Shown here one piece after another: positions 27,257-38,100 of a DNA stretch of 64,000 nt. The translations under genes and the position numbers were made by a program. The DNA lies in assembly GCF_015351765.1 (NCBI RefSeq), contig NZ_JADKQA010000001.1:62001-126000 (forward strand). Direction: 5' to 3'. Origin of the DNA: Clostridium vitabionis (GTDB lineage Bacteria > Bacillota > Clostridia > Lachnospirales > Lachnospiraceae). A model generated the notes under the pieces. That model saw nothing but the letters and a program-made list of their open reading frames with translations. It ran no database searches and was not told the DNA's origin. Positions within the stretch are counted from its first letter, which is position 1. Each line of letters starts with the position of its first letter.

Positions 27257-27991
27257 ATGTACAGTTTTGACAGCAGGGTAAGATACAGCGAGACGGACGA
27301 GAACGGCAGCCTGTCTCTGCTCAGCATGATGGATTATCTTCAGGACTGCTCGACCTTTCAGTCCGAGGATCTGAACGTCGGGTTTGCCCATCTGGCAGAG
27401 AAGCATTGTGCCTGGTGGGTGTATTCCTGGAATATTGAGATTCTCTCCATGCCTGAGCTCGGAAGCCGGATCCGGATCGCCACCTGGCCTTACCGGTTCC
27501 GCGGTGTCTTCGGATACCGGAATTTCGTGATCCGGGATGAGGAGGGGCGTGACCTCGTCCGCGCGGACTCTGTCTGGTTCTTCTACAATGTGGAAAAGCA
27601 CTGTCCGGCGCGGCCCGATAACGAGGATGTCGTTCCCTACGGGATGGAGGAGAGGCTTCCTATGCCGGAGATGCCGCGAAAGATGCGTCTTCCGGATGAG
27701 ATGGAGGAGATGCCGGGCATCCTGGTGATGCGCCATCATCTGGATACCAACCGGCATGTGAACAATGCCCAGTACATCGAGATGGCGAGAGAGTCGGTTC
27801 CGGCTGCGTTCCGCCTCGGCGGTGTCTGGGCGGAATACCGGAAAATGGCGGTACTCGGGGATACGCTGATCCCGTTCCGCGCAAAGACCGACGAGGGCTG
27901 GCTGGTTTCCCTCAGGAAGCCGGACGGGCAGGTGTGCGTCAATGTTCTGCTCAGGGAGAAGAACAGCGGGAAGCAGGGAGGAGAGATATGA
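27257..27991 (+). CDS. Acyl-ACP thioesterase
   Basis: Releases fatty acids from acyl carrier protein; 244 residues, two hot-dog folds in tandem as in plant FatA/FatB and bacterial homologues. First half: FDSRVRYSETDENGSLSLLS and MMDYLQDCSTFQSEDL, then WNIEILSMPELGSRIRIATW; second half: HHLDTNRHVNNAQYIEMARE, which carries the Asn-His catalytic-loop motif. AGAGG precedes ATG 27257. Start of the next gene overlaps its stop. In an anaerobe it may adjust membrane lipid composition or free fatty acid release. Confidence 0.92.
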   Translation: MYSFDSRVRYSETDENGSLSLLSMMDYLQDCSTFQSEDLNVGFAHLAEKHCAWWVYSWNIEILSMPELGSRIRIATWPYRFRGVFGYRNFVIRDEEGRDLVRADSVWFFYNVEKHCPARPDNEDVVPYGMEERLPMPEMPRKMRLPDEMEEMPGILVMRHHLDTNRHVNNAQYIEMARESVPAAFRLGGVWAEYRKMAVLGDTLIPFRAKTDEGWLVSLRKPDGQVCVNVLLREKNSGKQGGEI

Positions 27992-28845
27992 TGCGGCTGG
28001 GCGAGGTGCAGGAGCTTACGGTTCTCCGGAAGGCGGATTTCGGGGTCTTCCTCGGGGAGAATCCCGGGGATGAGGAGTCCGTGCTCCTTCCGGGAAAGCA
28101 GGTTCCCGAGGGGACGGAGATTGGGGATAAGATCCGGGTATTTCTCTACCGGGATTCCCGGGACCGCTTGATCGCGACGACCGCGGAGCCGAAGATCCAC
28201 CTCGGGGAGACCGCGGTGCTGCCGGTCCGCCAGGTGACGAAGATCGGCGCTTTCCTCGATATGGGTCTGGAGAAGGATCTGCTCCTCCCCTATCGGGAAC
28301 AGGTTTATCCGGTAAAGGAAGGCAGCAGCTGCCTGGTAGCCCTCTACATCGACCGCAGCGGGCGCCTCGCGGCCACCATGCGGGTTTACAAGTACCTGTC
28401 CGCGGATTCCCCTTATCAGAAGGATGACCGTGTTGCCGGCACGGTTTACGAGATCAGCGACGCCTTCGGCGTCTATGTCGCCGTGGACGACCGGTACTGC
28501 GGGCTGATCCGGAAATCCGAGGTTTATCGGGAATTCCGCCCCGGGGACAAGGTTGAATGCCGGGTACTCAAGGTGCGCGAGGACGGAAAGCTGGATCTCA
28601 CCACCCGGGACAAGGCCTATCTCCAGATCAGCCAGGACGCGGAGCTCGTGCTCCGGGTGATCGACGAGTATGCGGGGGCGCTTCCCTTCGGGGAAAATGT
28701 CCGGCCGGAAGTGATCCGCCGGGAATTCGGCCTCAGCAAGGCAGCGTTCAAGAGAGCGGTCGGCCATCTCCTGAAAGAGGGAAAGATTGAGATGACAGAA
28801 AAAACCATCCGCCGCGCCGCAGAGGGCGGGGAGGTTAAGAAGTAA
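27988..28845 (+). CDS. CvfB-like S1 RNA-binding protein
   Basis: ATG 27988 follows GGGAGGAG and overlaps the thioesterase stop; 285 residues. The protein has three or four S1-type beta barrels (LTVLRKADFGVFLG, LPVRQVTKIGAFLDMGLEKD, AGTVYEISDAFGVYVAVDDR) and a C-terminal winged helix (YAGALPFGENVRPEVIRREF, SKAAFKRAVGHLLKEGKIEM), matching CvfB/YitL, a conserved post-transcriptional regulator that influences virulence genes in staphylococci. RNA targets here are unknown. Confidence 0.93.
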   Translation: MMRLGEVQELTVLRKADFGVFLGENPGDEESVLLPGKQVPEGTEIGDKIRVFLYRDSRDRLIATTAEPKIHLGETAVLPVRQVTKIGAFLDMGLEKDLLLPYREQVYPVKEGSSCLVALYIDRSGRLAATMRVYKYLSADSPYQKDDRVAGTVYEISDAFGVYVAVDDRYCGLIRKSEVYREFRPGDKVECRVLKVREDGKLDLTTRDKAYLQISQDAELVLRVIDEYAGALPFGENVRPEVIRREFGLSKAAFKRAVGHLLKEGKIEMTEKTIRRAAEGGEVKK

Positions 28846-28858
28846 AGGAGAAGGGGAT

Positions 28859-29947
28859 ATGATTTCAAATCAGATACTGCAGAGCAATATCGACGGGATG
28901 AAGGAGATCACAAGGGTGGACTTCTGCATCTGCGACACCGAGGGGAAAACCCTGGCGTCCACATTTTCCGGGACAGAGGACTACGAGAAGTCTATCCTGG
29001 CCTTCGTGGAGTCCGAGGCGGACAGCCAGATCGTCCAGGGCTATCAGTTTTTCAAGGTCTTCGATGAGCATCAGCTGGAGTATATCCTGCTCGTCAAGGG
29101 CGAGAAGGACGATGTCTACATGATCGGGAAGATGGCGGTCTTTCAGATCCAGAACCTTCTGGTGGCCTACAAGGAGAGGTTTGACCGGGATAATTTCATC
29201 AAGAACCTTCTCCTGGATAACCTGCTCCTCGTCGATATCTACAACCGGGCGAAGAAGCTTCATATCGAGACCAACGTGAAGCGCCTGGTCTACATTATTG
29301 AGACCCACCACGAGAAGGACATGAATGCCCTTGAGACGGTGCGCAGCTATTTTACCGCCAAGACCAAGGACTTCATCACCGCTGTCGATGAGAAGAGCAT
29401 CATCCTCGTCCGGGAAGTCAAGCCGGAGGAGACGTTCGAGGATCTGGAGAAGGTCGCACACGCGATCGTGGACATGCTGAGCCCGGAAAATGGGGAGAAG
29501 GTCAATGTGGCCTTCGGCACCGTGGTCGGCGAGATCAAGGATGTGTCCCGCTCCTACAAGGAAGCGAAGATGGCTCTGGATGTCGGCAAAATCTTCTACA
29601 GCGACAAGGATGTTGTCGCCTACAGCCGCCTCGGCATCGGCCGGCTGATCTATCAGCTGCCCATGCCGCTCTGCCGGATGTTCATCAAGGAGATTTTCGG
29701 CGGAAAATCCCCGGATGAGTTTGACGAGGAGACGCTGACGACGATCAACAAGTTCTTCGAGAACAACCTGAATGTGTCGGAGACCTCACGCCAGCTCTAT
29801 ATCCACCGCAACACGCTGGTATACCGCCTGGACAAGCTGCAGAAGATGACCAATCTCGACCTGCGCGTCTTTGAGGATGCCATTACCTTCAAGATTGCCC
29901 TGATGGTTGTGAAGTACATGAAATATATGGAAAATCAGGATTACTGA
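28859..29947 (+). CDS. PucR/CdaR-type transcriptional regulator
   Basis: 362 residues, AAGGAG upstream of ATG 28859. The N-terminal half is a sensor region (VDFCICDTEGKTLAST, possibly a PAS-like or sugar-diacid-recognition domain); the middle resembles the CdaR GGDEF-like domain (VNVAFGTVVGEIKDVSRSYK, EAKMALDVGKIF); the C-terminus is the PucR helix-turn-helix (FFENNLNVSETSRQLYIHRN, TLVYRLDKLQKMTNLDLR). Family members respond to small metabolites. Its stop overlaps the ftsE start, so it is co-expressed with the division genes, and may regulate them or itself. Confidence 0.9.
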   Translation: MISNQILQSNIDGMKEITRVDFCICDTEGKTLASTFSGTEDYEKSILAFVESEADSQIVQGYQFFKVFDEHQLEYILLVKGEKDDVYMIGKMAVFQIQNLLVAYKERFDRDNFIKNLLLDNLLLVDIYNRAKKLHIETNVKRLVYIIETHHEKDMNALETVRSYFTAKTKDFITAVDEKSIILVREVKPEETFEDLEKVAHAIVDMLSPENGEKVNVAFGTVVGEIKDVSRSYKEAKMALDVGKIFYSDKDVVAYSRLGIGRLIYQLPMPLCRMFIKEIFGGKSPDEFDEETLTTINKFFENNLNVSETSRQLYIHRNTLVYRLDKLQKMTNLDLRVFEDAITFKIALMVVKYMKYMENQDY

Positions 29948-30627
29948 TGATCAGGCTTGAACATGTCAGCAAGGTTTATCCCTCCGGGACGAAAGCCCTG
30001 AGGGATGTGAATATCGAGATCCGGGACGGGGAATTTGTCTTTATTATGGGAAGGAGCGGCTCCGGCAAGTCTACGCTGATCCGCCTCCTTCTCAAGGAAC
30101 TGGAGCCCAGCGAAGGAATCATCACGGTGAACGGCGAGGTTCTCGGGAAAATGCGCCGGCGAAGCATTCCCCGCTACCGGCGGGAGATCGGCGTGGTTTT
30201 CCAGAACTTCCTCCTTCTCCGGGATCGGAATGTGTTCGAGAATGTCGCCTTCGCCCAGCGCGTGGTCGGCGTCCGCCCGGTGGAGATTCTGGCGAATGTC
30301 TCCCGGATCCTGGAGCTGGTCGGCCTGTCCTCCCGGTACAAGGCGCTGCCTTCCCAGCTTTCGGGCGGCGAACAGCAGCGCACCGCGATCGCGCGCGCCC
30401 TGGTGAACTGTCCCCGGGTGCTTCTCGCGGACGAGCCGACAGGCAACCTCGATGCGAAGACATCCCAGGATATCATGGAACTGCTCGATGAGATCAACCG
30501 CCAGGGAACCACGGTCGTTGTGGTCACCCACAGCCACGAGATTGTGCGGAAAATGCAGAAGCGGGTCATTGTCCTGGATCACGGCCAGGTGGACAGGGAA
30601 ATCCCGGAAGGCAGTTTTGAGGAATGA
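29947..30627 (+). CDS. ftsE: Cell division ATP-binding protein FtsE
   Basis: 226 residues: Walker [11 protein letters not shown]-loop [20 protein letters not shown], signature [15 protein letters not shown], Walker [12 protein letters not shown], switch [29 protein letters not shown] at the start is typical of FtsE. ATG overlaps the regulator stop, and ftsX overlaps its own stop, forming one translationally coupled unit. FtsEX drives activation of a peptidoglycan hydrolase at the septum or side wall; the M23 protein two genes on is the likely client. Confidence 0.97.
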   Translation: MIRLEHVSKVYPSGTKALRDVNIEIRDGEFVFIMGRSGSGKSTLIRLLLKELEPSEGIITVNGEVLGKMRRRSIPRYRREIGVVFQNFLLLRDRNVFENVAFAQRVVGVRPVEILANVSRILELVGLSSRYKALPSQLSGGEQQRTAIARALVNCPRVLLADEPTGNLDAKTSQDIMELLDEINRQGTTVVVVTHSHEIVRKMQKRVIVLDHGQVDREIPEGSFEE

Positions 30628-31532
30628 GAATACAGACATTTTTCTATTGTGTATGGCAGGGAATAAAGAATATCGGCAGAAATCTCTGGATTTCGGCGGT
30701 CTCCGCCGCGAGTATCTGCGCGAGCATCTTTCTTTTCTGCCTGTTTTTTGGTATTGTCGTCAATGTCACCTATATCGTCCGCGGGGCGGAGGAGAAGGTC
30801 GGCATCACGGTCTTCTTCGACGGAAACCTGGATGACGGGGAAATCCGGAAGATCGGGGAGGAGATTAAGGCGCGCCCGGAGGTGAGGGATCTCACCTACA
30901 TCTCGGCGGAGGAAGCCTGGGAGAGCTTTAAGAAGGAATATTTTCATGACAATGAGGATCTCGCGGAGGGATTTGCCGACGACAACCCGCTGAAAGAGTC
31001 ATCCTCCTATGAGATCCACCTGGAAAGTATCGAGGACCAGGCAGCGTTCGTCCAGTGGCTCCAAGGTATTTCCGGCGTTCGGAAGGTCAATTATTCCCTG
31101 AACACAGCCGCAGGCCTCACGAGGTTCAACCGGCTGCTCAGCGCCGTCTCTTTGTCTATTCTGGTGATCCTGATTGTGGTTTCCGTGTTCCTCATCAGCA
31201 GCACAATCTCGACGGCGGCGGAATTCCACCGTGAGGAGACAAGGATCATGCGGCTCATCGGCGCGACCAATTTCATGATCCGCGCGCCGTTTGTCGTGGA
31301 GGGCATGCTCATCGGTTTTGCCGGAGCCGCGCTCCCGCTCGCTGCGGTCTATGTGCTCTACCGGAAGATCGCCGGCACCCTGCTGGAGAGGCTGGGCATG
31401 CTGTCCGGTGTCATCCGGTTCGTCCCCCTGGAGAAGATTTTTCCGCCGATGGCCTTGTCCGCCCTTCTTCTGGGCGTGGGCATCGGCTTTATCGGCAGCT
31501 TTTTTGCGATCCGCAGGCAGCTCCGGGTGTGA
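30624..31532 (+). CDS. ftsX: Cell division protein FtsX
   Basis: 302 residues with the FtsX plan: one N-terminal helix (SICASIFLFCLFFGIVVNVTY region), an extracellular domain (GITVFFDGNLDD, VRDLTYISAEEAWESFKKEY), then three C-terminal helices with EETRIMRLIGATNFMIRAPF and IGFIGSFFAIRRQLRV. ATGA overlap with ftsE. Transmits ATPase action across the membrane to a murein hydrolase. Confidence 0.95.
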   Translation: MRIQTFFYCVWQGIKNIGRNLWISAVSAASICASIFLFCLFFGIVVNVTYIVRGAEEKVGITVFFDGNLDDGEIRKIGEEIKARPEVRDLTYISAEEAWESFKKEYFHDNEDLAEGFADDNPLKESSSYEIHLESIEDQAAFVQWLQGISGVRKVNYSLNTAAGLTRFNRLLSAVSLSILVILIVVSVFLISSTISTAAEFHREETRIMRLIGATNFMIRAPFVVEGMLIGFAGAALPLAAVYVLYRKIAGTLLERLGMLSGVIRFVPLEKIFPPMALSALLLGVGIGFIGSFFAIRRQLRV

Positions 31533-31634
31533 GCAGGCGTTTTCGGCATTTCAGATACTTTTCGGGCAGAGGTTTCGTGCATTTTCCAGGGCTTGCCCCG
31601 TGGGGAGCAGGCCGAAGAAGGGAGGCAGAAGGTG

Positions 31635-33110
31635 ATGGGGGACAAGAAACGGAGATTTTTCCTACGTCCTGCGGCGCTTCTTCTTGCCGCGTCCTTCTGC
31701 CTGCCGGCGGCCTCCGCTGCCGGCCTTTTTTCCGCGGACAGCGCGCTGCCCGGGCAGCTCTTCCCGGCAGCCACTGTCTATGGGGCAGACAGGGCTGATG
31801 TGGACAGGGCAAGAGAGCGGGCGGACAAGATCCAGGAGGAGAAGGACAGGACAGATCAGAAGATCCGGGAGCTCCAGGGCGTCCGGGACAATGCCCTCGA
31901 ATATGTGAAGCAGCTGGACGGCCAGCTCGGCCAGCTCCAGGATGAGCTGGACCAGATCGCGGTGAACCGGAAACAGACGGAGCAGGAGATCGAGGACACC
32001 GGGAAGAAGCTCGGCGAGGCTGAGGAGACCGAAAAAAAGCAGTACGCGGAGATGAAGCTCAGGATCCGCTATATGTATGAGAAGGGGGATTCCACCTTCC
32101 TCGATCTGCTGCTGACCTCCGGCTCCGCCGCGGAGCTGCTGAACCGGGCGGAATACATCGCCCAGATTACCGAATATGACCGCAGGAAACTGGACGAGTA
32201 TAAAGCGACCAGACAGGAGATTGCCGACAGCAAGGCAAAGCTCGAGGAAGATCATCAGAACATTCTGGACCTGCAGGCGGAGACGGAGGCGAAGCAGCAT
32301 TCCGTTCGGACACTTGCGGATGCGAAAAATGAGGAGATCAGCCGTCTTGCCGCCCAGATTGACTTAAATCAGGGGGCAAGCGATTCGTACGCCCGGGAAC
32401 TTAAGGATGAGCAGGCGGCGATCGCGGCGATGGAGGAGGAAATCCGCGCCGCGGAGGCCGAGGCAGAGAGAAAAGCACAGGAAGCAGCCAGAGCCGAGGC
32501 GGAGAGAAAAGCGCAGGCAGAGGCCGCGGGAGCAGGCGGGGGAGTCGGCGCAGCCCCGGAGGCGGACAGCGGGAAGACCGTCTCGCCGGAGGCTGGGCCG
32601 CAGGAGAACCCTGAGGCAGATTCGGGGGGAAAAGCGGAGAAAAAAGCGGAGACGAAGGCCGGGCAGGACGGCAAAAGCGGGGGCGGGAGCACCACGGTGC
32701 GCGTGGTCAAGGGCTCGGGAAGCCTCGAGTGGCCGTGCCCGTCGAGCTCCACCATCACCTCCGGATACGGCGCGAGGAGCGCGCCCACGGACGGGGCATC
32801 GACCAATCACAGGGGGATCGATATCTCCGCGTCCTCCGGGTCAGGGATCGTCGCCGCGGACGGCGGCACGGTGGCCATCGCGGGGTACAGCTCCACGGCG
32901 GGCAATTATGTCATGATCACCCACGGGAACGGGCTGTCCACGGTGTATATGCACTGTTCGAAGCTCCTGGTCTCGGCAGGGGAGACCGTGGCAAAAGGCG
33001 AGACGATCGCGAAGGTGGGTTCCACCGGCGTCTCGACAGGCCCGCACCTGCATTTCTCCGTCCGGAAGAACGGAAATTACGTTAACCCGCTGAATTATGT
33101 AACCCCGTGA
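31635..33110 (+). CDS. EnvC-like M23 murein hydrolase or activator
   Basis: Start ATG 31635 after GGAGG; an in-frame upstream extension lacks an RBS. 491 residues: signal peptide (FFLRPAALLLAASFCLPAAS), two long coiled coils (residues about 50-135 and 170-290), a low-complexity Ala/Glu/Pro linker and a C-terminal LytM/M23 domain. The zinc ligands are visible: His and Asp in NHRGIDIS, and HLH in GPHLHFSVRKNG, so the enzyme may be active rather than a pseudo-LytM like EnvC. Position after ftsEX matches the PcsB/EnvC partner role. Confidence 0.93.
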   Translation: MGDKKRRFFLRPAALLLAASFCLPAASAAGLFSADSALPGQLFPAATVYGADRADVDRARERADKIQEEKDRTDQKIRELQGVRDNALEYVKQLDGQLGQLQDELDQIAVNRKQTEQEIEDTGKKLGEAEETEKKQYAEMKLRIRYMYEKGDSTFLDLLLTSGSAAELLNRAEYIAQITEYDRRKLDEYKATRQEIADSKAKLEEDHQNILDLQAETEAKQHSVRTLADAKNEEISRLAAQIDLNQGASDSYARELKDEQAAIAAMEEEIRAAEAEAERKAQEAARAEAERKAQAEAAGAGGGVGAAPEADSGKTVSPEAGPQENPEADSGGKAEKKAETKAGQDGKSGGGSTTVRVVKGSGSLEWPCPSSSTITSGYGARSAPTDGASTNHRGIDISASSGSGIVAADGGTVAIAGYSSTAGNYVMITHGNGLSTVYMHCSKLLVSAGETVAKGETIAKVGSTGVSTGPHLHFSVRKNGNYVNPLNYVTP

Positions 33111-33173
33111 AGTACGCATGGTCAGGGCCGCGATGGTCAGCCCGCACGGTCATGAGCAGAAAGAAGGACATCA

Positions 33174-34484
33174 GTGTTGGATTCTCAGGATACGAAAAAT
33201 AAGGGAAAAAGGGGCGGCTTCGGCCGCGGTTTTGCGGCGGGCGTTCTATGCACCCTGGCCGCCGGGGCAGGCGCACTCTCGTTCGGCGGGCCGTTTCTCG
33301 CCTCCAGGGGCATTGTGAAGATCGGTTCTTACGGGACGAGGAATGGTGTAACTTCCGGGCTGGACAGGACAAAGGTTGACCAGAAGCTGGACAGCCTCCA
33401 GCAGTTGGTGGATGAGAATTACCTTTTTACCGACCGCGTGGACGCAGGTGCCATGGAGGAAGGCATTTACAAGGGATTTGTGAACAGCCTCGGGGATGAA
33501 TACACCGTCTACTATACCGCCGACGAGGCGAAGGACCTGACGGAGAGCCTGAATGGCGCCTACGTCGGGATCGGTGCGATCGTCAGCCAGGATCCTGAGA
33601 CCAAGACGATCACTATCCTCCATGTTTATGAGAACAGCCCGGCGGAGAAGGCCGGCATGCAGGCGGGGGACACGCTGGTCAAGGTCGACGGCAGCGATGT
33701 TGCCGATTACGACCTGGATGTCCTGGTCAGCGACCACATCCGCGGGGAGAAGGGAAGCCATGTGACGCTGACCGTTTACCGGCCTTCCACCGGGGAGACG
33801 CTCGATCTGGATGCTGTCCGCGACCAGGTTGTCCTCCCGTACCTGAATTCCCGCCTGGAGGGGGATATCGGCATCATCCAGGTAGTCCAGTTTGACGGCG
33901 AGGTGGCGGATCAGTTCAAGAAGGCCGTGGATGACCTCCAGAGCCAGGGGATGCGGAAGCTGGTCGTCGATCTCCGGAACAATCCGGGCGGCGAGCTCAA
34001 TTCTGTGCTCGCCATGATCGATTACCTTCTCCCCGACGGGAAGACGATGCTTTCCGTGAAGGATAAAAACGGGGTGGGGGAGACCTATACCTCAAAGGAC
34101 GGGCACAGCGTGGAGATTCCGACCGTGGTGCTGGTCAACGGCCAGTCTGCGAGCGCCTCGGAGGTATTTACCGGGGCGATGAAGGACAACGGGGCGGCAA
34201 CCATTGTGGGGACAAAGACCTTCGGCAAGGGGATCGTCCAGTCGGTCTACAGCCTTACCGACGGCAGCATGCTGAAGGTCACGACGGATCATTATTATAC
34301 GCCGAACGGCACGGATATCCAGGGAACCGGGATCACCCCGGATGTTGAGGTGGAACCCGCGCAGGCTGCCGGGAACCAGGGCACAGGCGGCGCGGATGCG
34401 CAGGTGCCGCAGGGCCAGGATGGCCAGGACGCGCAGGCGGCGGACAGCCAGATGGAAAAAGCGAAGAAAGTTCTCGGGGAGTAA
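33174..34484 (+). CDS. S41 family carboxyl-terminal processing protease (CtpA-like)
   Basis: GTG 33174 (or TTG 33177) follows AAGGA; 436 residues. One N-terminal membrane helix, then a PDZ domain (AIVSQDPETKTITILHVYEN, SPAEKAGMQAGDTLVKVDG) and the tail-specific protease domain with VVDLRNNPGGELNSV, the serine in VNGQSASASEVFTGAMKDNG and lysine in TKTFGKGIVQS, the Ser-Lys dyad. The tail is Gln/Gly/Asp-rich. CtpA enzymes often degrade peptidoglycan hydrolases, which suits the place after the M23 gene. Confidence 0.95.
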   Translation: MLDSQDTKNKGKRGGFGRGFAAGVLCTLAAGAGALSFGGPFLASRGIVKIGSYGTRNGVTSGLDRTKVDQKLDSLQQLVDENYLFTDRVDAGAMEEGIYKGFVNSLGDEYTVYYTADEAKDLTESLNGAYVGIGAIVSQDPETKTITILHVYENSPAEKAGMQAGDTLVKVDGSDVADYDLDVLVSDHIRGEKGSHVTLTVYRPSTGETLDLDAVRDQVVLPYLNSRLEGDIGIIQVVQFDGEVADQFKKAVDDLQSQGMRKLVVDLRNNPGGELNSVLAMIDYLLPDGKTMLSVKDKNGVGETYTSKDGHSVEIPTVVLVNGQSASASEVFTGAMKDNGAATIVGTKTFGKGIVQSVYSLTDGSMLKVTTDHYYTPNGTDIQGTGITPDVEVEPAQAAGNQGTGGADAQVPQGQDGQDAQAADSQMEKAKKVLGE

Positions 34485-34495
34485 GGAGATAGGAT

Positions 34496-35128
34496 ATGTA
34501 TGTCATCGCAGGCCTGGGCAATCCGGGGAAAAAATATGAGAATACAAGGCACAACGCGGGATTTGACACCATCGACTGCCTGGCGGACCGCTGCGGGATC
34601 CGTGTCACGGAGAATGCCTTCCGGGGACTTCTCGGAAAGGGCGTGATCAGCGGGGAGAAGGTTATCCTGGTGAAACCGCAGACCTTCATGAACCTGAGCG
34701 GGGAGTGCGTGGGGCCGCTGCTCAATTACTACAAGGTGGAGCCGTCGCATTTTATTGTCATCTACGACGATATTTCCCTCGATCCCGGCATGATCAGGGT
34801 CCGGGGAAAAGGAAGCGCCGGCGGGCACAACGGCATGAAGAGCCTGATCCAGCACCTGGGCACCCAGGAATTTCCCCGGGTGCGCATCGGCACCGGGGCA
34901 AAGCCCCCGCAGATGGATCTCGCGGACTATGTGCTTGGTCATTATTCCGCGGAAGATGAGCCGAAGATGGCGGCAGCCTTCCGGGACGGCGGGGAAGCCG
35001 CGGTGATGCTGATGACGGACGGGCTGGAAGCAGCCATGAACCATTTCAACGGTGCGGCCAGGGAGGACAATTCCGCGAAAAACGGGAAACACCCCCGCAG
35101 GGGAGAGGAGAACGGGAAGCAGGAATGA
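34496..35128 (+). CDS. pth: Peptidyl-tRNA hydrolase
   Basis: Recycles peptidyl-tRNA. 210 residues; RBS AAGGAG before ATG 34496. Motifs IAGLGNPGKKYENTRHNAGF (catalytic His), KPQTFMNLSGECV, IYDDISLDPG, GKGSAGGHNGMKSL and PRVRIGTGAKP are complete. The C-terminus is a few residues longer and basic. ATG of mfd overlaps its stop; pth-mfd order is standard in Firmicutes. Confidence 0.97.
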   Translation: MYVIAGLGNPGKKYENTRHNAGFDTIDCLADRCGIRVTENAFRGLLGKGVISGEKVILVKPQTFMNLSGECVGPLLNYYKVEPSHFIVIYDDISLDPGMIRVRGKGSAGGHNGMKSLIQHLGTQEFPRVRIGTGAKPPQMDLADYVLGHYSAEDEPKMAAAFRDGGEAAVMLMTDGLEAAMNHFNGAAREDNSAKNGKHPRRGEENGKQE

Positions 35129-38100
35129 AGAAATCTTTTTTGGCCCCGCTCGAGGAACTCGCGGGGTTCACGGAGCTGAGAGAAGCTATTCAGAAAAAAC
35201 AGGGGCCGGTGCAGCTGAGCGGCTGCCTCGATTCCCAGAAGATGCATGTGGCGATGGCGCTCGGGGAGATTTCCCCGTGGCGCCTTATTGTCGCTCAGGA
35301 TGAACAGAAGGCGAGGGAGATTGCCGACGACTGCCGCTGCTTTGCCAAAAATGTCTATATCTTCCCGCCGAGAGACCTGCTGTTTTACAGCTCGGATATC
35401 CACGGGAGTCTCCTCACCCGCCAGCGGATGGAGGTTGTGCGTCATATCGCCGAGGACGCCGGCGGGACCATCGTCACGACGGTGGACGCCATGATGGAAC
35501 ACCTGCTTTCCGCGGAGAAGCTGACCGGGTGTGCGATCCGGGTCAATGCGGCCGATACGCTGGACGCGGAAAAGCTCGCGGGGGAACTTGTGCGCCTTGG
35601 CTATGAGAAGAATGCCCAGGTGGAGGGGCCAGGCGAATTTGCCGTCAGGGGCGGGATCATCGATATTTTCCCACTGACCGAGGAGAATCCGTTCCGCATC
35701 GAGCTCTGGGGCGACGAGGTGGACTCGATCCGGAGCTTTGATCCGGAAAGCCAGCGGTCCATCGAGAATCTCGACCATGTGGAGATCTTCCCGGCAACCG
35801 AGATGGTGCTTACCCGGGAGGAGGTGGAGCGGGGGATTCCCCGGATCTCGGCGGAGCTGGAAAAGCAGTCGAAGCTCTTTCGCGGGAAAATGCTCACCGA
35901 GGAGGCCTTCCGGCTGGAGTCGGCGGTCGGCGAGGTGCTGGAGGAGCTCAGGGAGAACATGGTTGTCCGCGGGCTCGAGAGCTATCTGCCGTATTTTACA
36001 GAGGATACGGTCTCCTTCCCCGATTATCTGCCGAAGGACACCGTGATCTTCCTCGATGAGCCGCAGCACCTTGCCGAGCGGGCGAAGACGGTGGAGAAGG
36101 AATTTGTCGAGAGCATGCGCGGGCGCATCGAGAGCGGCAACATCCTGCCGGGGCAGGCCGCCTTTCTCTACCCGGCGGAGGAGACCCTGCGGCGCCTCTC
36201 GGGAAGCCGGACCGTCTGCCTGCTCTCCCTCGACCAGCGGCTTCCGGGGATTCCGGTCAGGCAGAAATTCTCCCTCGACACCGCGGGGATTGCCTCTTAC
36301 CGGGAGAGCCCGGACCTGCTCCGGGGGGATCTTGCGCGATGGAAGAAGGAGAGGTACCGCGTGCTGCTCCTCGCGGGAGGAAGCGCCCGGGCGGGAAGGC
36401 TTGCCGGCGAGCTCCGGGATTACGGCCTCAGCGCCTACTGTCCGGACAGCCCGGACGATGAGGTGAAGCCGGGGGAGATCATGATTCTCACCGGGAGCCT
36501 GCACCGCGGCTTTGCCTACCCGATGATACGGCTGATCGTCATCACGGAGAGCGACATGTTCGGTGCCGGGAAGGAGAAGCGCAGGCGGAAGGCCGTGAGC
36601 CCCTACGCTGGACAGAAAATCCGGAACTTCTCCCAGCTCCAGGTGGGCGACTATGTGGTTCACGAGAAGCATGGCCTGGGCATTTACCGGGGGATCCGGA
36701 AGATGGACACCGAGGAAGGGCCGAAGGACTTCATCACGATCGAGTACAGGGACAGCGGAAAACTGTACATTCCGGCGACTGCGCTCGACCGGATCCAGAA
36801 ATATGCCTCGGCGGACGCGGAGAAGGTGCCGAAAATCAACCGCCTTGGCGGAACCGAGTGGAAGAAGACCAAGACCCGGGTAAAAACCGAGGTTGAGGAG
36901 GTCGCGAAGGACCTGGTGAAGCTCTACGCGGCGCGGCAGCGGCTCCAGGGCTTCCAGTACGGGCCGGATACGGTCTGGCAGAGGGAGTTCGAGGACAGCT
37001 TCCCCTATGAGGAGACGGAGGATCAGCTCCAGGCCATCCAGGACACGAAGAATGACATGGAGAGCGGCAAGATCATGGACCGCCTGATCTGCGGCGACGT
37101 CGGCTACGGCAAGACGGAGATCGCGCTCCGGGCGGCGTTCAAGGCAGTGCAGGACGGCAGGCAGGTTGCCTTCCTGGTGCCTACCACCATCCTTTGCCAG
37201 CAGCATTACAATACCTTCGTCCAGCGGATGAAGGATTATCCGGTGAATATCGGCATCCTCAGCCGGTTTGCGACGGCCTCCGCCCAGAAAAAGACGATTG
37301 CGGGGTTAAAAAGCGGGCAGGTCGACATTGTGATCGGCACCCACCGGCTGCTCTCGAAGGACGTCACCTTCAAGAGCCTCGGGCTCCTGATCGTCGACGA
37401 GGAGCAGCGCTTCGGCGTGACCCACAAGGAGAAGATCAAGAAACTCCGGGAAAATGTTGACGTCCTCACGCTCACCGCGACCCCGATCCCCCGGACCCTG
37501 CACATGAGCCTTGTCGGCATCCGGGATATGAGCGTTCTGGAGGAGCCGCCGGTGGACCGCCGGCCGATCCAGACCTATGTCATGGAGTACAGCCCGGAGA
37601 TTGTCCGCGAGGCGATCCGGCGGGAACTCGGGCGGGGCGGGCAGGTATACTACCTGTACAACCGTGTGCAGTCTATCGCGGATATGACGGCGCAGATCCA
37701 GAAGCTCGTACCGGAAGCCCAGGTGGCCTTTGCCCACGGGCAGATGAAGGAGCAGGAGCTTGAGCGGATCATGTTGGATTTCGTGAACGGGGACATCGAT
37801 GTCCTGGTGTCCACAACGATCATCGAGACCGGACTGGACATCCCCAACGCCAACACGATCATCATTCACGACGCAGACCGGATGGGCCTCTCCCAGCTCT
37901 ATCAGCTGCGCGGCCGCGTCGGGAGGACAAACCGGAATGCCTATGCCTTCCTGATGTACCGGAGAAACAAGGTTCTCCGGGAGGAGGCGGAAAAGCGTCT
38001 GCAGGCTATCCGCCAGTTCACGGAGCTCGGCAGCGGCATCCGCATCGCGATGCGCGACCTGGAAATCCGCGGTGCCGGCAATGTTCTCGGCCGGCGTCAG

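Noticed and set aside
34942-37206. A 754-codon open frame on the minus strand opposite pth and mfd
   Set aside because: It is the shadow of GC-rich coding sequence; the plus strand encodes complete Mfd and Pth motifs, and the minus frame has no RBS or recognisable domain.
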